DNA of 22,124 nucleotides from a virus, in IMG/VR virus record IMGVR_UViG_3300025669_000214, positions 1 through 22,124 of that record. The stretch is one strand, 5' to 3'. The notes beneath the pieces were generated by a model. It had not been told where the DNA came from. It saw nothing but the letters and a program-made list of their open reading frames with translations, and made no database searches. Below are positions 6,620-14,515 of this stretch, in pieces. Both the position numbers and the translations under genes were made by a program. Numbering within the stretch: position 1 is the first letter of the stretch; every line of letters starts with the position of its first letter.

Positions 6620-7746
6620 TAAACCATTCTCCGCTTGTATGCGTCAAATATCATTTTGGTTTCGGGTGGCAGTTGCGCGTATGCCGCCGATATATCACCT
6701 GCCCTCATTTGTGTCAACCCGAACGTCTCATCTTGACGTTTGCGGTACATCGACTGGATCAGTGCCATAACTGCAAACCGTATATCGTCTGGCATGGTGG
6801 AAGACGAATATCCGGCAGTGTACGAGCAGATGATATTCCTGATGCCGCAATTAAACAAGCGATATGATGTCAGCTTGCCGGTCGTGGGATCAAGCTGAAA
6901 TTCATTTTCTGCTTCATCGGCCATGTCAAGATCAACGGTTGCGCTGTCAATACAACTCTGGCCCCATGCTTCGAGCAGTTCAGTTGATTTGAATGTTCCG
7001 AATGTAGCAACGACTTGTGCCGTCCATCCAGCCCCAAGCGCGTTCACAGCCGCTACGGCGGTCGCTATCGTCTTGTATGTGGCAAACAGCACTGTCGCAT
7101 CAAGTGCGCCGTCTTTCTCCAGCACAAGCCCTGTGGACGTGACTGACACCGATGCTGTTGATTCGTTGGATGTATTGGTGATCCTGATAGCGGATCGAAC
7201 ACCGATAGCAAGTTTCGTAAACGCTGTCACCGGGTAATCATCGAGCCATATCACTTTACGTCCTGTCCCGTCGTACCGTTTTAATGAATACGCTGTCGAA
7301 TCAAGTGTACGCCGCAAGAGTGAATTCTGAACCCATGTTTCCACGCCATCCTTGATATAGCCGACTACTGTTGTGGGATCACCTGCCGCAAGATCGCTTG
7401 TCAGTGTCAGTGCCGCTGCCTTGTCAGCAGTGAATCCGATTGTTAATGCCGCGTCGGATCCTGACAGCGTGAATGTAAGCGTTGTACCAGCTCCGGCAGT
7501 CATTGAAAACAGGCGTGTCGATGAACTCCATGATACGGTTGATGTGACTGTGAACGCGGTATCTATCGCGGTTTCTATTGCGGCTGCAAGTCCGTCTCCG
7601 CTGTATGTCCCATCGGCAATATCGACGTTTGTTGCGGATCCAGCATCTTTCGTCAGCACCAGCACGTCGTTCCCGGCAGCGATTTCAAAGTATCCCCGGT
7701 CGACCCCGATAAATTCCAGCACTTCATCTGTGGTTACAATTGCCAT
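6619..7746 (-). CDS. Head-tail connector (gp6/gp15-like) with two inserted beta modules
   Basis: 375 aa, much longer than the 100-200 aa usual for these portal-binding adaptors. The family core is seen at residues 1-20 (TTDEVLEFIGVDRG), about 130-186 (VETWVQNSLLRRTL and a WLDDYPVT strand) and about 270-375 (IRNIICSYTAGY, MPDDIRFAVMALIQSMY, YKRRMV). Inserted at about 20-120 is a beta module with DIADGTYSGDGLAAAIETAI and an IGF near its end. At about 186-262 is another (ITNTSNESTASVSVT, then ATYKTIATAVAAVNALGAGW). Both look like modules that recur in phage structural proteins, here presumably facing outward from the neck. The stop overlaps the closure gene start. Core assignment is good; module roles are unknown. 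Confidence 0.82.
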   Translation of the reverse strand: MAIVTTDEVLEFIGVDRGYFEIAAGNDVLVLTKDAGSATNVDIADGTYSGDGLAAAIETAIDTAFTVTSTVSWSSSTRLFSMTAGAGTTLTFTLSGSDAALTIGFTADKAAALTLTSDLAAGDPTTVVGYIKDGVETWVQNSLLRRTLDSTAYSLKRYDGTGRKVIWLDDYPVTAFTKLAIGVRSAIRITNTSNESTASVSVTSTGLVLEKDGALDATVLFATYKTIATAVAAVNALGAGWTAQVVATFGTFKSTELLEAWGQSCIDSATVDLDMADEAENEFQLDPTTGKLTSYRLFNCGIRNIICSYTAGYSSSTMPDDIRFAVMALIQSMYRKRQDETFGLTQMRAGDISAAYAQLPPETKMIFDAYKRRMV

Positions 7747-7747
7747 G

Positions 7748-8047
7748 TTATGCTCCAGTCAATATTGCTATCACCGTATCAATAATTGATGAGTCTATAT
7801 GCACATTGCCTTGTATCCATTGCTTCGTGATGTATAAAAGTATCGGCACAACAAGTATTGTCATTACGGCCATACCACCGATTATTCTGTCACGCCACGA
7901 TTCAAGTTTGCCGACACGCCCATTAGTCTTTATCGTCTGCGTGTGTATATCGCCAAGTTTAGTATGAATGCCTTCGAAATGCGTGATCAATTCGCGGACT
8001 GTCATGTAATCGTCCGCTTTCACGTCATCAGTTCTTCTGTCAGGCAT
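7748..8047 (-). CDS. XhlA-like membrane protein (holin/hemolysin accessory type)
   Basis: 99 aa from the ATG at 8047 (MPDRRTDDVKADD), chosen for GGAG eight bases upstream. Residues about 14-50 are helical with heptad-like spacing (HTKLGDIHTQTIKTNGRVGKL). A single membrane segment spans about 56-74, then a short tail follows. Soluble coiled coil followed by one C-terminal membrane helix, with a TNGRV..LE motif, is the layout of XhlA-type phage proteins that associate with the membrane and assist lysis. No endolysin is visible nearby. The stop is one base from the connector start. Lysis function is inference from layout. Confidence 0.65.
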   Translation of the reverse strand: MPDRRTDDVKADDYMTVRELITHFEGIHTKLGDIHTQTIKTNGRVGKLESWRDRIIGGMAVMTILVVPILLYITKQWIQGNVHIDSSIIDTVIAILTGA

Positions 8048-8119
8048 TGTGCTTGCTCCATCGTCATAGGTTACGGTTTCTTGATTACTATATTGCCGCA
8101 CTGTATCTTCAGTATCACG

Positions 8120-8428
8120 CTATATCAATGCCTTCCCATACAGCAATGCACCTTCGTTATATCGCAAGGCGGCAAATGTGGTCGGTGCGGCTGGGACGTA
8201 GGAGTAGATGGTATGGGCGTCTTGTTTGCCAGAGAAAAGAAGGGAGCCACCAGCATTCATTGCCCCTATAATTACATCAGCAGTTCCCGCATACAATGTG
8301 GATGGTATCGCACCGGAATCAAGGGAGCCAGCAACAGCAATCCCGTTCACGTATAGAACTACTGTCCCGGCGTTAAATGTAAATGCTACATGATACCATG
8401 TTCGTGATTCTCCTCGAGCCGAATGATT
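8120..8428 (-). pseudogene. Remnant of a LamG / concanavalin-A-like lectin domain
   Basis: From the in-frame stop at 8429-8431 to the stop at 8120 the minus strand encodes about 102 residues with the C-terminal half of a LamG-type jelly roll: WYHVAFTFNAG, VVLYVNGIAVAG, VIIGAMNAGG, FSGKQDAHTIYS, RYNEGALLYGKALI. The N-terminal half of the domain is absent, and the open frame has no convincing start with a ribosome-binding site. A GTG at 8350 would begin in the middle of a strand. This looks like the 3' end of a lectin-domain gene left after deletion or recombination, though expression from a non-standard start cannot be excluded. Confidence 0.6.
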
Positions 8429-8447
8429 TCAACTACTGGGAGCAAAA

Positions 8448-8636
8448 TCATTGGTGACTCCCGTGCTTTGCTTTGCAGACGTCCGTGTATACCACGGTTT
8501 TTCGCAGTGTAGTAACTTCCTTCTCCACATCCTCTAACCGGGCGGAAAAGTTTCCTTTTAAGAAAAAAGTTTGAACTACAAAACCAAGCACCAACGTCCC
8601 AATAATTCCCCACGAACCACTTAAATGTTCGAGCAC
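8448..8636 (-). CDS. Small membrane protein with coiled coil
   Basis: 62 aa, starting at a GTG (8636) with GGAGG four bases upstream. One membrane helix at about 9-27 (WGIIGTLVLGFVVQTFF) is followed by a charged heptad-like helix (RLEDVEKEVTTLRKTV) and a tail with one cysteine (DVCKAKHG). This order, membrane first and coiled coil after, is the reverse of the XhlA-like protein downstream. It may be a lysis accessory or membrane anchor; no specific family is recognised. A longer overlapping frame at 8386-8613 has composition typical of an out-of-frame reading. Confidence 0.6.
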   Translation of the reverse strand: MLEHLSGSWGIIGTLVLGFVVQTFFLKGNFSARLEDVEKEVTTLRKTVVYTDVCKAKHGSHQ

Positions 8637-8667
8637 AATTCCTCCCCGCTCCGGTCTGCGTTATGTT

Positions 8668-8877
8668 TTACTTCTCGCTCGTCTCCAAAGGAATAAGTTC
8701 CTGCTTTACCACATCCTCATTACCATCCTCCTTCATGATGCGAATTATTTTGTTTTCGGGAATAGGGATTAATACCTCCTCCAATACTTTTCCCTGTAAC
8801 CCGAATTTACGTACATAATATTTTTGCCCGTACTTTTCTCGAGTGGTTGCGCTGGGCATCTCAGGATAAGTATCCAT
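8668..8877 (-). CDS. Small hypothetical protein (69 aa)
   Basis: Reads MDTYPEMPSATTREKYGQKYYVRKFG, then two short strand-like segments (KVLEEVLIPIPENKIIRIM and VVKQELIPL). Not recognised. It is highly charged with no membrane segment or cysteine. It starts three bases after the upstream exported-protein stop, with GGGGAG about eight bases upstream of the ATG, so it is co-translated with that gene. The repeated LIP pattern suggests a small beta protein or a short tail-like peptide partner of its neighbours. Confidence 0.55.
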   Translation of the reverse strand: MDTYPEMPSATTREKYGQKYYVRKFGLQGKVLEEVLIPIPENKIIRIMKEDGNEDVVKQELIPLETSEK

Positions 8878-8880
8878 ACT

Positions 8881-9879
8881 TTATTCTCCCCATACTTGAA
8901 GAAATTGTAGGCTCGTGGTAGCGGCAACGAATGTGACATTATCGGCGGCGATAGCCACCTGCCAAACAGAACTTGGAACTTGGGTTGAATGCGTTGCCCG
9001 TAATACATCATCAATATAAAATTTCACGTCAGAAGCGGTGATCACGATTTCCATTAGGAACCAAACATTAGTAGTAATCCAAGACGACAAATCAGTTTGT
9101 TGTTCCGGGTCGGTTGTTCCGGTTACTGCCACAGGAATTTGATCCCAGACGCCTATAGAAGCAACTTCATACGCACCAGATACTTCTAACAGATCATCAG
9201 CCACAGTAGGCGTCTTGTCATTCTCTATAAAACCGATGGCGCATTGGGAGCCATCTGTATCCGTCCATATAAACCGGGCATATGAACTGAGATGTATTTC
9301 TGTAACACCCCCCTTTAATCCTATTACTTTTTTATTTTGGGTGTATGTCAATGTTTTATCACCAGTATTTGCTCCATTATTTAGAAACAAATAGCCCGGT
9401 TCCCCTGCCGTATTATTTACAACGGTCGTCGTCCCCCCGCCAGCCTCAAGAACTGCCCAAAGATCGGTATCCGGAGCAGCGGCATCGGCTACAAGATTGA
9501 AGAAGTCCTGGAAACCCGGGAAAGCCCCAATACCAAGAAGGGATTTTTCTTTATCAGAAATCAGGGACAGACTTCCAAGTAATGTTATAATACCTTTGGC
9601 GTACGCGATGAGAGATTTTGTGGTGTCTACTGCGGTAACAGCGGCGTCGTTCTTATTTCCGATTACATCTTTCATCTGAGCGTTTGTTGCCACGTTAGCA
9701 GTTGGTACATCATGCAACCCATCAATAACGGTTATGGCTTCCGATACAGCAGACAACGTATCCAATACCGTGTCCGTCGTGGTCGGCATCTTCCACACAT
9801 CTTGAGCTGCCGCATTCGGAGCGAGTACCAGAGCCGCAAGCAGTAGTGCCGTGCTTATTGTAAGAAATCGTTTCATCAT
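8881..9879 (-). CDS. Exported protein with C-terminal lectin-like beta domain
   Basis: 332 aa from the ATG at 9879; the second ATG at 9876 is better spaced from AGGAG. A Sec signal peptide is evident: KR, a hydrophobic core (LLLAALVLA) and an AAA-Q cleavage site near residue 25. Residues 30-130 are mixed and partly helical (GFQDFFNLVADAA). Residues about 160-330 are beta-rich (YLFLNN, ARFIWTDTDGSQCAIGF, WFLMEIVITASDVKFYIDD), like a concanavalin-A-type jelly roll. Signal peptides are unusual among structural genes, so the product may act in the periplasm or at the host surface. The jelly-roll call is moderate. Confidence 0.68.
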   Translation of the reverse strand: MMKRFLTISTALLLAALVLAPNAAAQDVWKMPTTTDTVLDTLSAVSEAITVIDGLHDVPTANVATNAQMKDVIGNKNDAAVTAVDTTKSLIAYAKGIITLLGSLSLISDKEKSLLGIGAFPGFQDFFNLVADAAAPDTDLWAVLEAGGGTTTVVNNTAGEPGYLFLNNGANTGDKTLTYTQNKKVIGLKGGVTEIHLSSYARFIWTDTDGSQCAIGFIENDKTPTVADDLLEVSGAYEVASIGVWDQIPVAVTGTTDPEQQTDLSSWITTNVWFLMEIVITASDVKFYIDDVLRATHSTQVPSSVWQVAIAADNVTFVAATTSLQFLQVWGE

Positions 9880-9886
9880 TCGCTCC

Positions 9887-10654
9887 TTAGTACCGGTCGC
9901 GGTTGAGTGTCGCGTCTATAGTTGTATTCTGTCCGTTGTCGCCGTATGCCTCGAACTTGAGATATGCGGCAGGTGCGCCAACATCTCGCGTGAACGTCCA
10001 TCCAAATTTGCCCGCCTTCGTGATGTTCAGCGAGTCAGGCGACACTTGGTATCCAACGGTTGCGCCCTTCTGCGTCATCGTTCGTTCGCCGTACCACAGA
10101 TACCCCATTACGTTGACTGAATCGCCCGCAGAGGTCACGTTCAACACTACACTGTTTGTCTTGTACGGAATGAATACCATTGAACTGTCAGCACCGGATG
10201 CGCCGTCAACAACGAGTGAGTCAAGAATAGTTGCTGGTCGCCATGATAATGCCTGGATAAGCGGCTGCTTGTCAACCATGTTCAGCGTCGTTGGATTGAC
10301 TTCAATCTCAGGCCCGTATATGGTCACCTCTTGAGATGCGGAAACTTTGGTATCACCCTCGTCTCGTGTTACAAGGAAGAAATCATAAGCAACGCCCGGC
10401 GATAATCCGGTAATCACATACGACGTTGTTGCCGAGTCACCCAGTGCAGCGAAAGTTGTGTCGGCATAGCAAACATAAACCGAGTCAACTTCGGTTGGTG
10501 CGGTCGTGATGAATATGTGTGCGCTCTGATTCGTGAGTGCGGTTAAATCAAATGCGCCCGCTGTTTGCGCTCCACTTGCGACATTACTGGTTACGAAGAT
10601 CGCCACGAATATTAGTACCGATGTGACGACCGTCTTGATGATTCTTTGTTTCAT
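9887..10654 (-). CDS. Exported protein with fibronectin-III-like domain
   Basis: 255 aa. The N-terminus has basic KQRIIK, a hydrophobic core (VVTSVLIFVAIFVT) and a likely signal peptidase I site SGA-Q at about 29-30. Residues about 40-113 look like a fibronectin type III domain, with the hallmark YVITGLSPGVAYDFFLVTRD at 79-98. Residues 115-255 are further beta-rich sequence (LDSLVVDGASGADSSMVFIPY, MGYLWYGERTM) without a recognised family. AGGAG six bases before the ATG supports the start. It is followed within seven bases by another signal-peptide gene, so the two exported products are probably made together. It may be secreted for host-surface contact or superinfection exclusion; function is unknown. 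Confidence 0.7.
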   Translation of the reverse strand: MKQRIIKTVVTSVLIFVAIFVTSNVASGAQTAGAFDLTALTNQSAHIFITTAPTEVDSVYVCYADTTFAALGDSATTSYVITGLSPGVAYDFFLVTRDEGDTKVSASQEVTIYGPEIEVNPTTLNMVDKQPLIQALSWRPATILDSLVVDGASGADSSMVFIPYKTNSVVLNVTSAGDSVNVMGYLWYGERTMTQKGATVGYQVSPDSLNITKAGKFGWTFTRDVGAPAAYLKFEAYGDNGQNTTIDATLNRDRY

Positions 10655-10676
10655 GGCGATCTCCTCTGGTGATTGT

Positions 10677-11723
10677 TTATGCTACCGATTCGTATACTGG
10701 TTGCATCTGTTCGCTATACCGTGCGAGTGAGAATGCTGATGCCCGCGTTTTAACGTTTTCCGCAACACTGTCCGGGTCTTCTGTTATTGCCTGTATTGTC
10801 CTCACTATGGTATCGGCTACATCTGCCGGATCGTCTGGTATTGCCGTAAACGGTACATGGTCACATCCACGTGCCGCGATGACCGGCGTACCACAACTCA
10901 TCGCCTCGCCTATCGAGCGTGTTACGATCCGTTGTGGTGATAATATTAAATCAGCCGCCCGGTATACATCATTGATCTTGACTGTCCTGCCGACTATTTC
11001 ACCTTTTGCCCCGAGCTTGCGTAGTTCATCAATCAGGTAATTCCAACATCCAAGCGGTGTCTCCATCGCATAGAAATGGAACTTGAGCCCGTCGATTCTC
11101 TTTGCGGCCTCGATTGCCCCGTGTGTAATTTCATATATATCTACATCTTCACGCCAGCTTTCAGCAATCACGATGTTATACTTGCCATTGAATACTCCGA
11201 AATCACGTGCCGGCCCTTCAGGTGCGAACCGGCGTTCATCAATCGGTGGCGCGTCGAGACACACGAGTTTCCCATCCGGTACAATCGGATTCCAGTACGG
11301 GACATGATGATTCCAGAATGTGACCATCTTCCTTACGCGCGGCCATTGTGCTACTGTTGCCGCCAGTGTATATGATTTTCTGCTACCGTTCTGTTCGGGC
11401 CGGAAACACGCCAGCGGTCGACCGTGCAATATCCAGATAACAGGCGCGAAACATTTGACGATCCAATTATCTGATACGCCGGTATGCGCGATTACGATAT
11501 CAGCATCGTACACGACATCCGGGGGGGACGTAGTGAGTATGACATCGCCACGTCTGTCTGTCTGCCCCGTTTTTCCAGGGAAGTGTTTCCCGTCCCGTGT
11601 AACACCGACATCGACAAAATACGTTTCATGCCGAGCCCGTGTGTCCGCTGCAAACATATCTCTTGCTGCTTCGTACAATCCGCAGGCGTTCGGGGCGAAT
11701 GGGGCAAAGTGAACGATCTTCAT
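10677..11723 (-). CDS. GT-B-fold glycosyltransferase (GT4-like)
   Basis: 348 aa. It starts MKIVHFAPFAPNACGLYEAA, a Rossmann strand with the glycine loop of GT-B enzymes. The C-terminal nucleotide-sugar domain shows YNIVIAESWREDVD at about 182-195 and VYRAADLILSPQ at 253-264. SIGEAMSCGTPVIAA at 270-284 is the classic GT4 donor-binding motif with its conserved Glu. Retaining transfer from an activated sugar to an unknown acceptor is expected. The start overlaps the upstream DUF7164-like gene (ATGA at 11720-11723), so methyltransferase, GT-A and GT-B enzymes are translationally coupled and probably act on one glycan. Confidence 0.85.
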   Translation of the reverse strand: MKIVHFAPFAPNACGLYEAARDMFAADTRARHETYFVDVGVTRDGKHFPGKTGQTDRRGDVILTTSPPDVVYDADIVIAHTGVSDNWIVKCFAPVIWILHGRPLACFRPEQNGSRKSYTLAATVAQWPRVRKMVTFWNHHVPYWNPIVPDGKLVCLDAPPIDERRFAPEGPARDFGVFNGKYNIVIAESWREDVDIYEITHGAIEAAKRIDGLKFHFYAMETPLGCWNYLIDELRKLGAKGEIVGRTVKINDVYRAADLILSPQRIVTRSIGEAMSCGTPVIAARGCDHVPFTAIPDDPADVADTIVRTIQAITEDPDSVAENVKTRASAFSLARYSEQMQPVYESVA

Positions 11724-12649
11724 CGCCCTACCTCCGCGATTTCATATTGACTGCCCCGCGTAAGTCCCTCCTGATCGAAACCGCGTACCATCCGATCAGT
11801 TGCGCTTTCATTTCTTTTCCCCGCAATCAGCAGACAGTAATCGCATATTTTGTTCGGGTCAAGGTTGGTCATATCAGCGGTGTCGTACTCACCTCGATGC
11901 CATGAAAGTTTTGAAAAATGGTTGTCTGTGTGCCATGCATGAATATGATAATCAGTATTACATATCGGGTCTTGTGACATACAGAACACATCGAGCCCGC
12001 CCATAGTAAGCGAGTTACCGAAAGTATCATTTGCAGCAAGACATCCAGCGTACATGTTCAGTACATGCAGATACCAGCCGGGCCATGCGCCTTTGCCATC
12101 AGGAAACTCTTCGGCTTTCAACCGTTTGGCGAACTGCATCTGAGTGCTCGCATATGCCAATACATTTGCGGATGGGGCCATGACCGTGCATCCCACATTA
12201 AGGAAATGGAGTTTGATACCCCACTTCTCAGCAATGCGGATCAGATTGTGTGCCACCTTCGGATTCGTTGCATACCCGCTTGTCCCGAATGTAGCGAGCC
12301 GTGGTCGCAGGTTCTTGAAATGTTTTGTCAGGAACACGTCATTATCAGTCTTCAGGATGTAATGGTAGTCTGATATGAATTGCGCGGCTGGTGTTGTCAT
12401 GTACCATGTCGCATTGATGTGTTTATAGTAACCCCACTCAACATCACGTTCTGACAAAGGCACCAACGGCACATAGATTATGTTCTCATGTTTCGGCAGC
12501 TTCCCCATATCAACAACCGGGTTGTGAAATACAATCAGATCGGACATATCGCAGGATTCACTCTGCACCCATGATCGATATAACCATCCGAATTCGATGA
12601 TTGTTTTCTCGTCATTATCGACGTAAACTGTTATCCCTATCGTGTTCAT
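11720..12649 (-). CDS. Phage glycosyltransferase-like protein (DUF7164-type, GT-A)
   Basis: 309 aa. YHYILKTDNDVFLTKHF at about 95-111 contains a DND/DxD site for a metal-bound nucleotide sugar. DLIVFHNPVVDMG near 37-49 and several aromatic-rich segments (GWLYRSWVQS, GAWPGWYLHVLNMYAG, DYHIHAWHTDNHFSKL) resemble a glycosyltransferase-like family that I recall from actinobacteriophages as DUF7164; that name is from memory. It overlaps both neighbours by ATGA, placing it in a coupled unit between a methyltransferase and a GT4 enzyme. The acceptor is unknown; a virion protein is the simplest inference. Confidence 0.75.
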   Translation of the reverse strand: MNTIGITVYVDNDEKTIIEFGWLYRSWVQSESCDMSDLIVFHNPVVDMGKLPKHENIIYVPLVPLSERDVEWGYYKHINATWYMTTPAAQFISDYHYILKTDNDVFLTKHFKNLRPRLATFGTSGYATNPKVAHNLIRIAEKWGIKLHFLNVGCTVMAPSANVLAYASTQMQFAKRLKAEEFPDGKGAWPGWYLHVLNMYAGCLAANDTFGNSLTMGGLDVFCMSQDPICNTDYHIHAWHTDNHFSKLSWHRGEYDTADMTNLDPNKICDYCLLIAGKRNESATDRMVRGFDQEGLTRGSQYEIAEVGR

Positions 12650-13143
12650 AAATCCATGCCCCCGAAGATGGTTTCAACATCTTCTGTGTTGCTGACTACT
12701 GATGTTTGCGGCCCGTACAAGCTCAGATCATACCGGAACTTGAAGTGGCTGAATGCCTCTTCATAGTGGTATAGTCTCGGGTGGCATGTATCATGCACGA
12801 CGATCATCGGCACCTCAGACAGCGCCATAATAGATACATGACGTTCGTTAATGATTCCATGATCCACGAATACAAGTCCCCACTCCTTTTGATATTCAGG
12901 CAAGTGCAGAAAATTTTCTGTGAATCTGAATGTGTGCCAGTCACGTTTGTACTCCGGTGTAAGTTCATCGAACCACGGGCGGTTTGACTCGACAGAATGC
13001 AACAATCTCTTTGTGCTCCCGCACAATCCATGTAACATCGGTGTACTACCGAGCCCTGTCCCCAATTCGAGAACGGGGCCGGTAGTCACCTGAAAGGCGG
13101 CGGTGAGCAACGTTGAATGTGAAGCATACCCTTCCGACATCAT
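12646..13143 (-). CDS. Small class I SAM-dependent methyltransferase-like protein
   Basis: 165 aa. VLELGTGLGSTPML at about 24-37 is the SAM-binding motif I. SVESN at 50-54 supplies the acidic residue that usually holds the ribose. LVFVDHG at 90-96 corresponds to the motif IV strand, and IVVHDTCH near 113-120 resembles a D/H catalytic or metal-binding loop. Length is at the lower limit for the fold and no separate substrate domain is visible. AGGAG precedes the tandem ATG pair at 13143/13140. It overlaps the following glycosyltransferase (ATGA), suggesting O-methylation of a sugar made by the cassette, by analogy with glycan methyltransferases; DNA methylation is unlikely because no such motif is present. 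Confidence 0.72.
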   Translation of the reverse strand: MMSEGYASHSTLLTAAFQVTTGPVLELGTGLGSTPMLHGLCGSTKRLLHSVESNRPWFDELTPEYKRDWHTFRFTENFLHLPEYQKEWGLVFVDHGIINERHVSIMALSEVPMIVVHDTCHPRLYHYEEAFSHFKFRYDLSLYGPQTSVVSNTEDVETIFGGMDL

Positions 13144-13155
13144 GCTTCTCCTTAA

Positions 13156-14169
13156 TTACGAATTACTGTCGAGCTTGCTGATGATCGTTGAATACTGCGT
13201 GCTCCACAGCGTTGCGGTCGAATCAGCCTTGCTGTCAAGGGTTGAGATTTCATTGTCAACAGTCGTGACCTGGTTGCCGACGGAAACGACCTTCGAATCG
13301 ACCGTTCCGATATCGTCAGCAGCAAGTGCGCCGCCCGATCCACCGGATACTCTTCCACCAGCAGCACCGTCGAAGAAATCAGCGAACCATGTGGAACCGG
13401 TCGCCGTATCGACAACGGACTTGGTGTAATTGGTCGTGCCGGAATTGTACATGTATCCGGTAACATTGACATCAACAACCGCTGTGTCTTTGAATTCTAC
13501 AACAGCGGTGCTTGCCTTGCCGTAGAAATCAATGTCGACACGGGCGTTGCTCAGACCGTCAAGATAGATCGGTGTAATACAAGCGTTGCCAGCGATAAAG
13601 CCAACATACTTCAGCTTGATGTCAAGCCGATCAGCGTCAGCCGTTGCGTTGATACACTGCGCCGCTTCAATCGTTGAACTGCCATCACGCCACTCAATGT
13701 CGAGTGAGACATCAGCAGCAGATACGACGAACGCACTTGTCAAACCGTCATCAGCACAAACACCGATGATGTTCTCAACGGAACACTCAGCAGCAGTAAT
13801 GAGCCACGTTGCGGAATTGTCAGTCGACGCCCATGTTACAACAGGGCGAGTCGCACCAGCACCAAGACCCTTGATCTTGACTCCTATTACGTCTTGGGTG
13901 ATTCCACCAGCAGCCGTGATTGATTCGGTGTGTCCGGGCATGACATAGATGATGTCGCCGTTGCTTGCTCCGGCCTGACCGATAGCGTAATCAATAGTCA
14001 GGAACGGAAAGTCGGGATTGCGGCCCTTGCTTGCGGTATCCGCACCATTGGAGGTATTACCTGAGTCAACGTAGAACCGCTGACCAGTGGTGACATCTTC
14101 CGATTCGATTGCGAACATTCCGCCTGATTGCTTACGCACAAATAATGGTGATCTTGTTCCGCCTGGCAT
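13156..14169 (-). CDS. Beta-helix structural protein with coiled-coil C-terminus (head fibre/decoration candidate)
   Basis: 337 aa from the ATG at 14169 (MPGGTRSPLFVRK), with AGGA eight bases upstream; nine further upstream codons are open but poorly initiated. The region FYVDSGNTS, PFLTIDYAIGQA, GDIIYVMPGHTES is the entry of pectate-lyase-like right-handed beta helices common in phage appendages. It is followed by about 180 residues of regular short strands. The C-terminus, after a Gly-rich hinge (GGRVSGGSGG), has heptad-like IGTVDSKVVSVGNQVTTVDN and further repeats, suggesting a trimeric coiled coil. No catalytic residues are evident. Placement next to capsid genes rather than tail-tip genes suggests a capsid-attached fibre; that is inference. 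Confidence 0.72.
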   Translation of the reverse strand: MPGGTRSPLFVRKQSGGMFAIESEDVTTGQRFYVDSGNTSNGADTASKGRNPDFPFLTIDYAIGQAGASNGDIIYVMPGHTESITAAGGITQDVIGVKIKGLGAGATRPVVTWASTDNSATWLITAAECSVENIIGVCADDGLTSAFVVSAADVSLDIEWRDGSSTIEAAQCINATADADRLDIKLKYVGFIAGNACITPIYLDGLSNARVDIDFYGKASTAVVEFKDTAVVDVNVTGYMYNSGTTNYTKSVVDTATGSTWFADFFDGAAGGRVSGGSGGALAADDIGTVDSKVVSVGNQVTTVDNEISTLDSKADSTATLWSTQYSTIISKLDSNS

Positions 14170-14208
14170 TGTAATTATCCTTGTCTCCGGGTTCAAACCG
14201 GTGTGACG

Positions 14209-14457
14209 TTACTTCTGTTCATCGGGCGATTGTACTTGTTTATTTGATCGCCCTGTTTGCCGTTTCCCTCCACCACGTCCTCGTGGCTTCGACTTCGGCT
14301 TCGTGACTTCTTTCGGCGGCGGTTTTGCTGTTGGCAATGGGCCTGTGAATTCTTCGGCTTGTCCTCTGTCAATCATCAGGTGCGCCTGTCCTTCAACCAT
14401 TGGCGTAATCGTACCTTTTGGCCTGCCCATCCATTCGCGTAACAGTTTGATCCTCAT
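14209..14457 (-). CDS. Small basic hypothetical protein (82 aa)
   Basis: From the ATG at 14457 (MRIKLLREWMGRPKGTITPM), preceded by AGGGG. The N-terminal 40 residues look folded, with a short strand and helix (EGQAHLMIDRGQAEEF) of the kind found in small phage head accessory proteins. The C-terminal half is Pro/Lys/Arg/Gly-rich and surely disordered (TKPKSKPRGRGGGKRQ). The basic tail could contact DNA or the acidic capsid surface. It lies between the decoration and beta-helix genes. No family is recognised with confidence. Confidence 0.65.
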   Translation of the reverse strand: MRIKLLREWMGRPKGTITPMVEGQAHLMIDRGQAEEFTGPLPTAKPPPKEVTKPKSKPRGRGGGKRQTGRSNKQVQSPDEQK

Positions 14458-14515
14458 CGGATTCCCCTTTCGTTGGGCGGGCACCGTTCACAGGCACCCG
14501 CCTCATTACCGATGT

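Noticed and set aside
8386-8613. 75-codon minus-strand frame overlapping the 62-aa membrane gene
   Set aside because: The 62-aa frame has a clean membrane helix plus coiled coil and a good ribosome-binding site. The overlapping frame has shadow-like composition and would need to overlap almost the whole gene.
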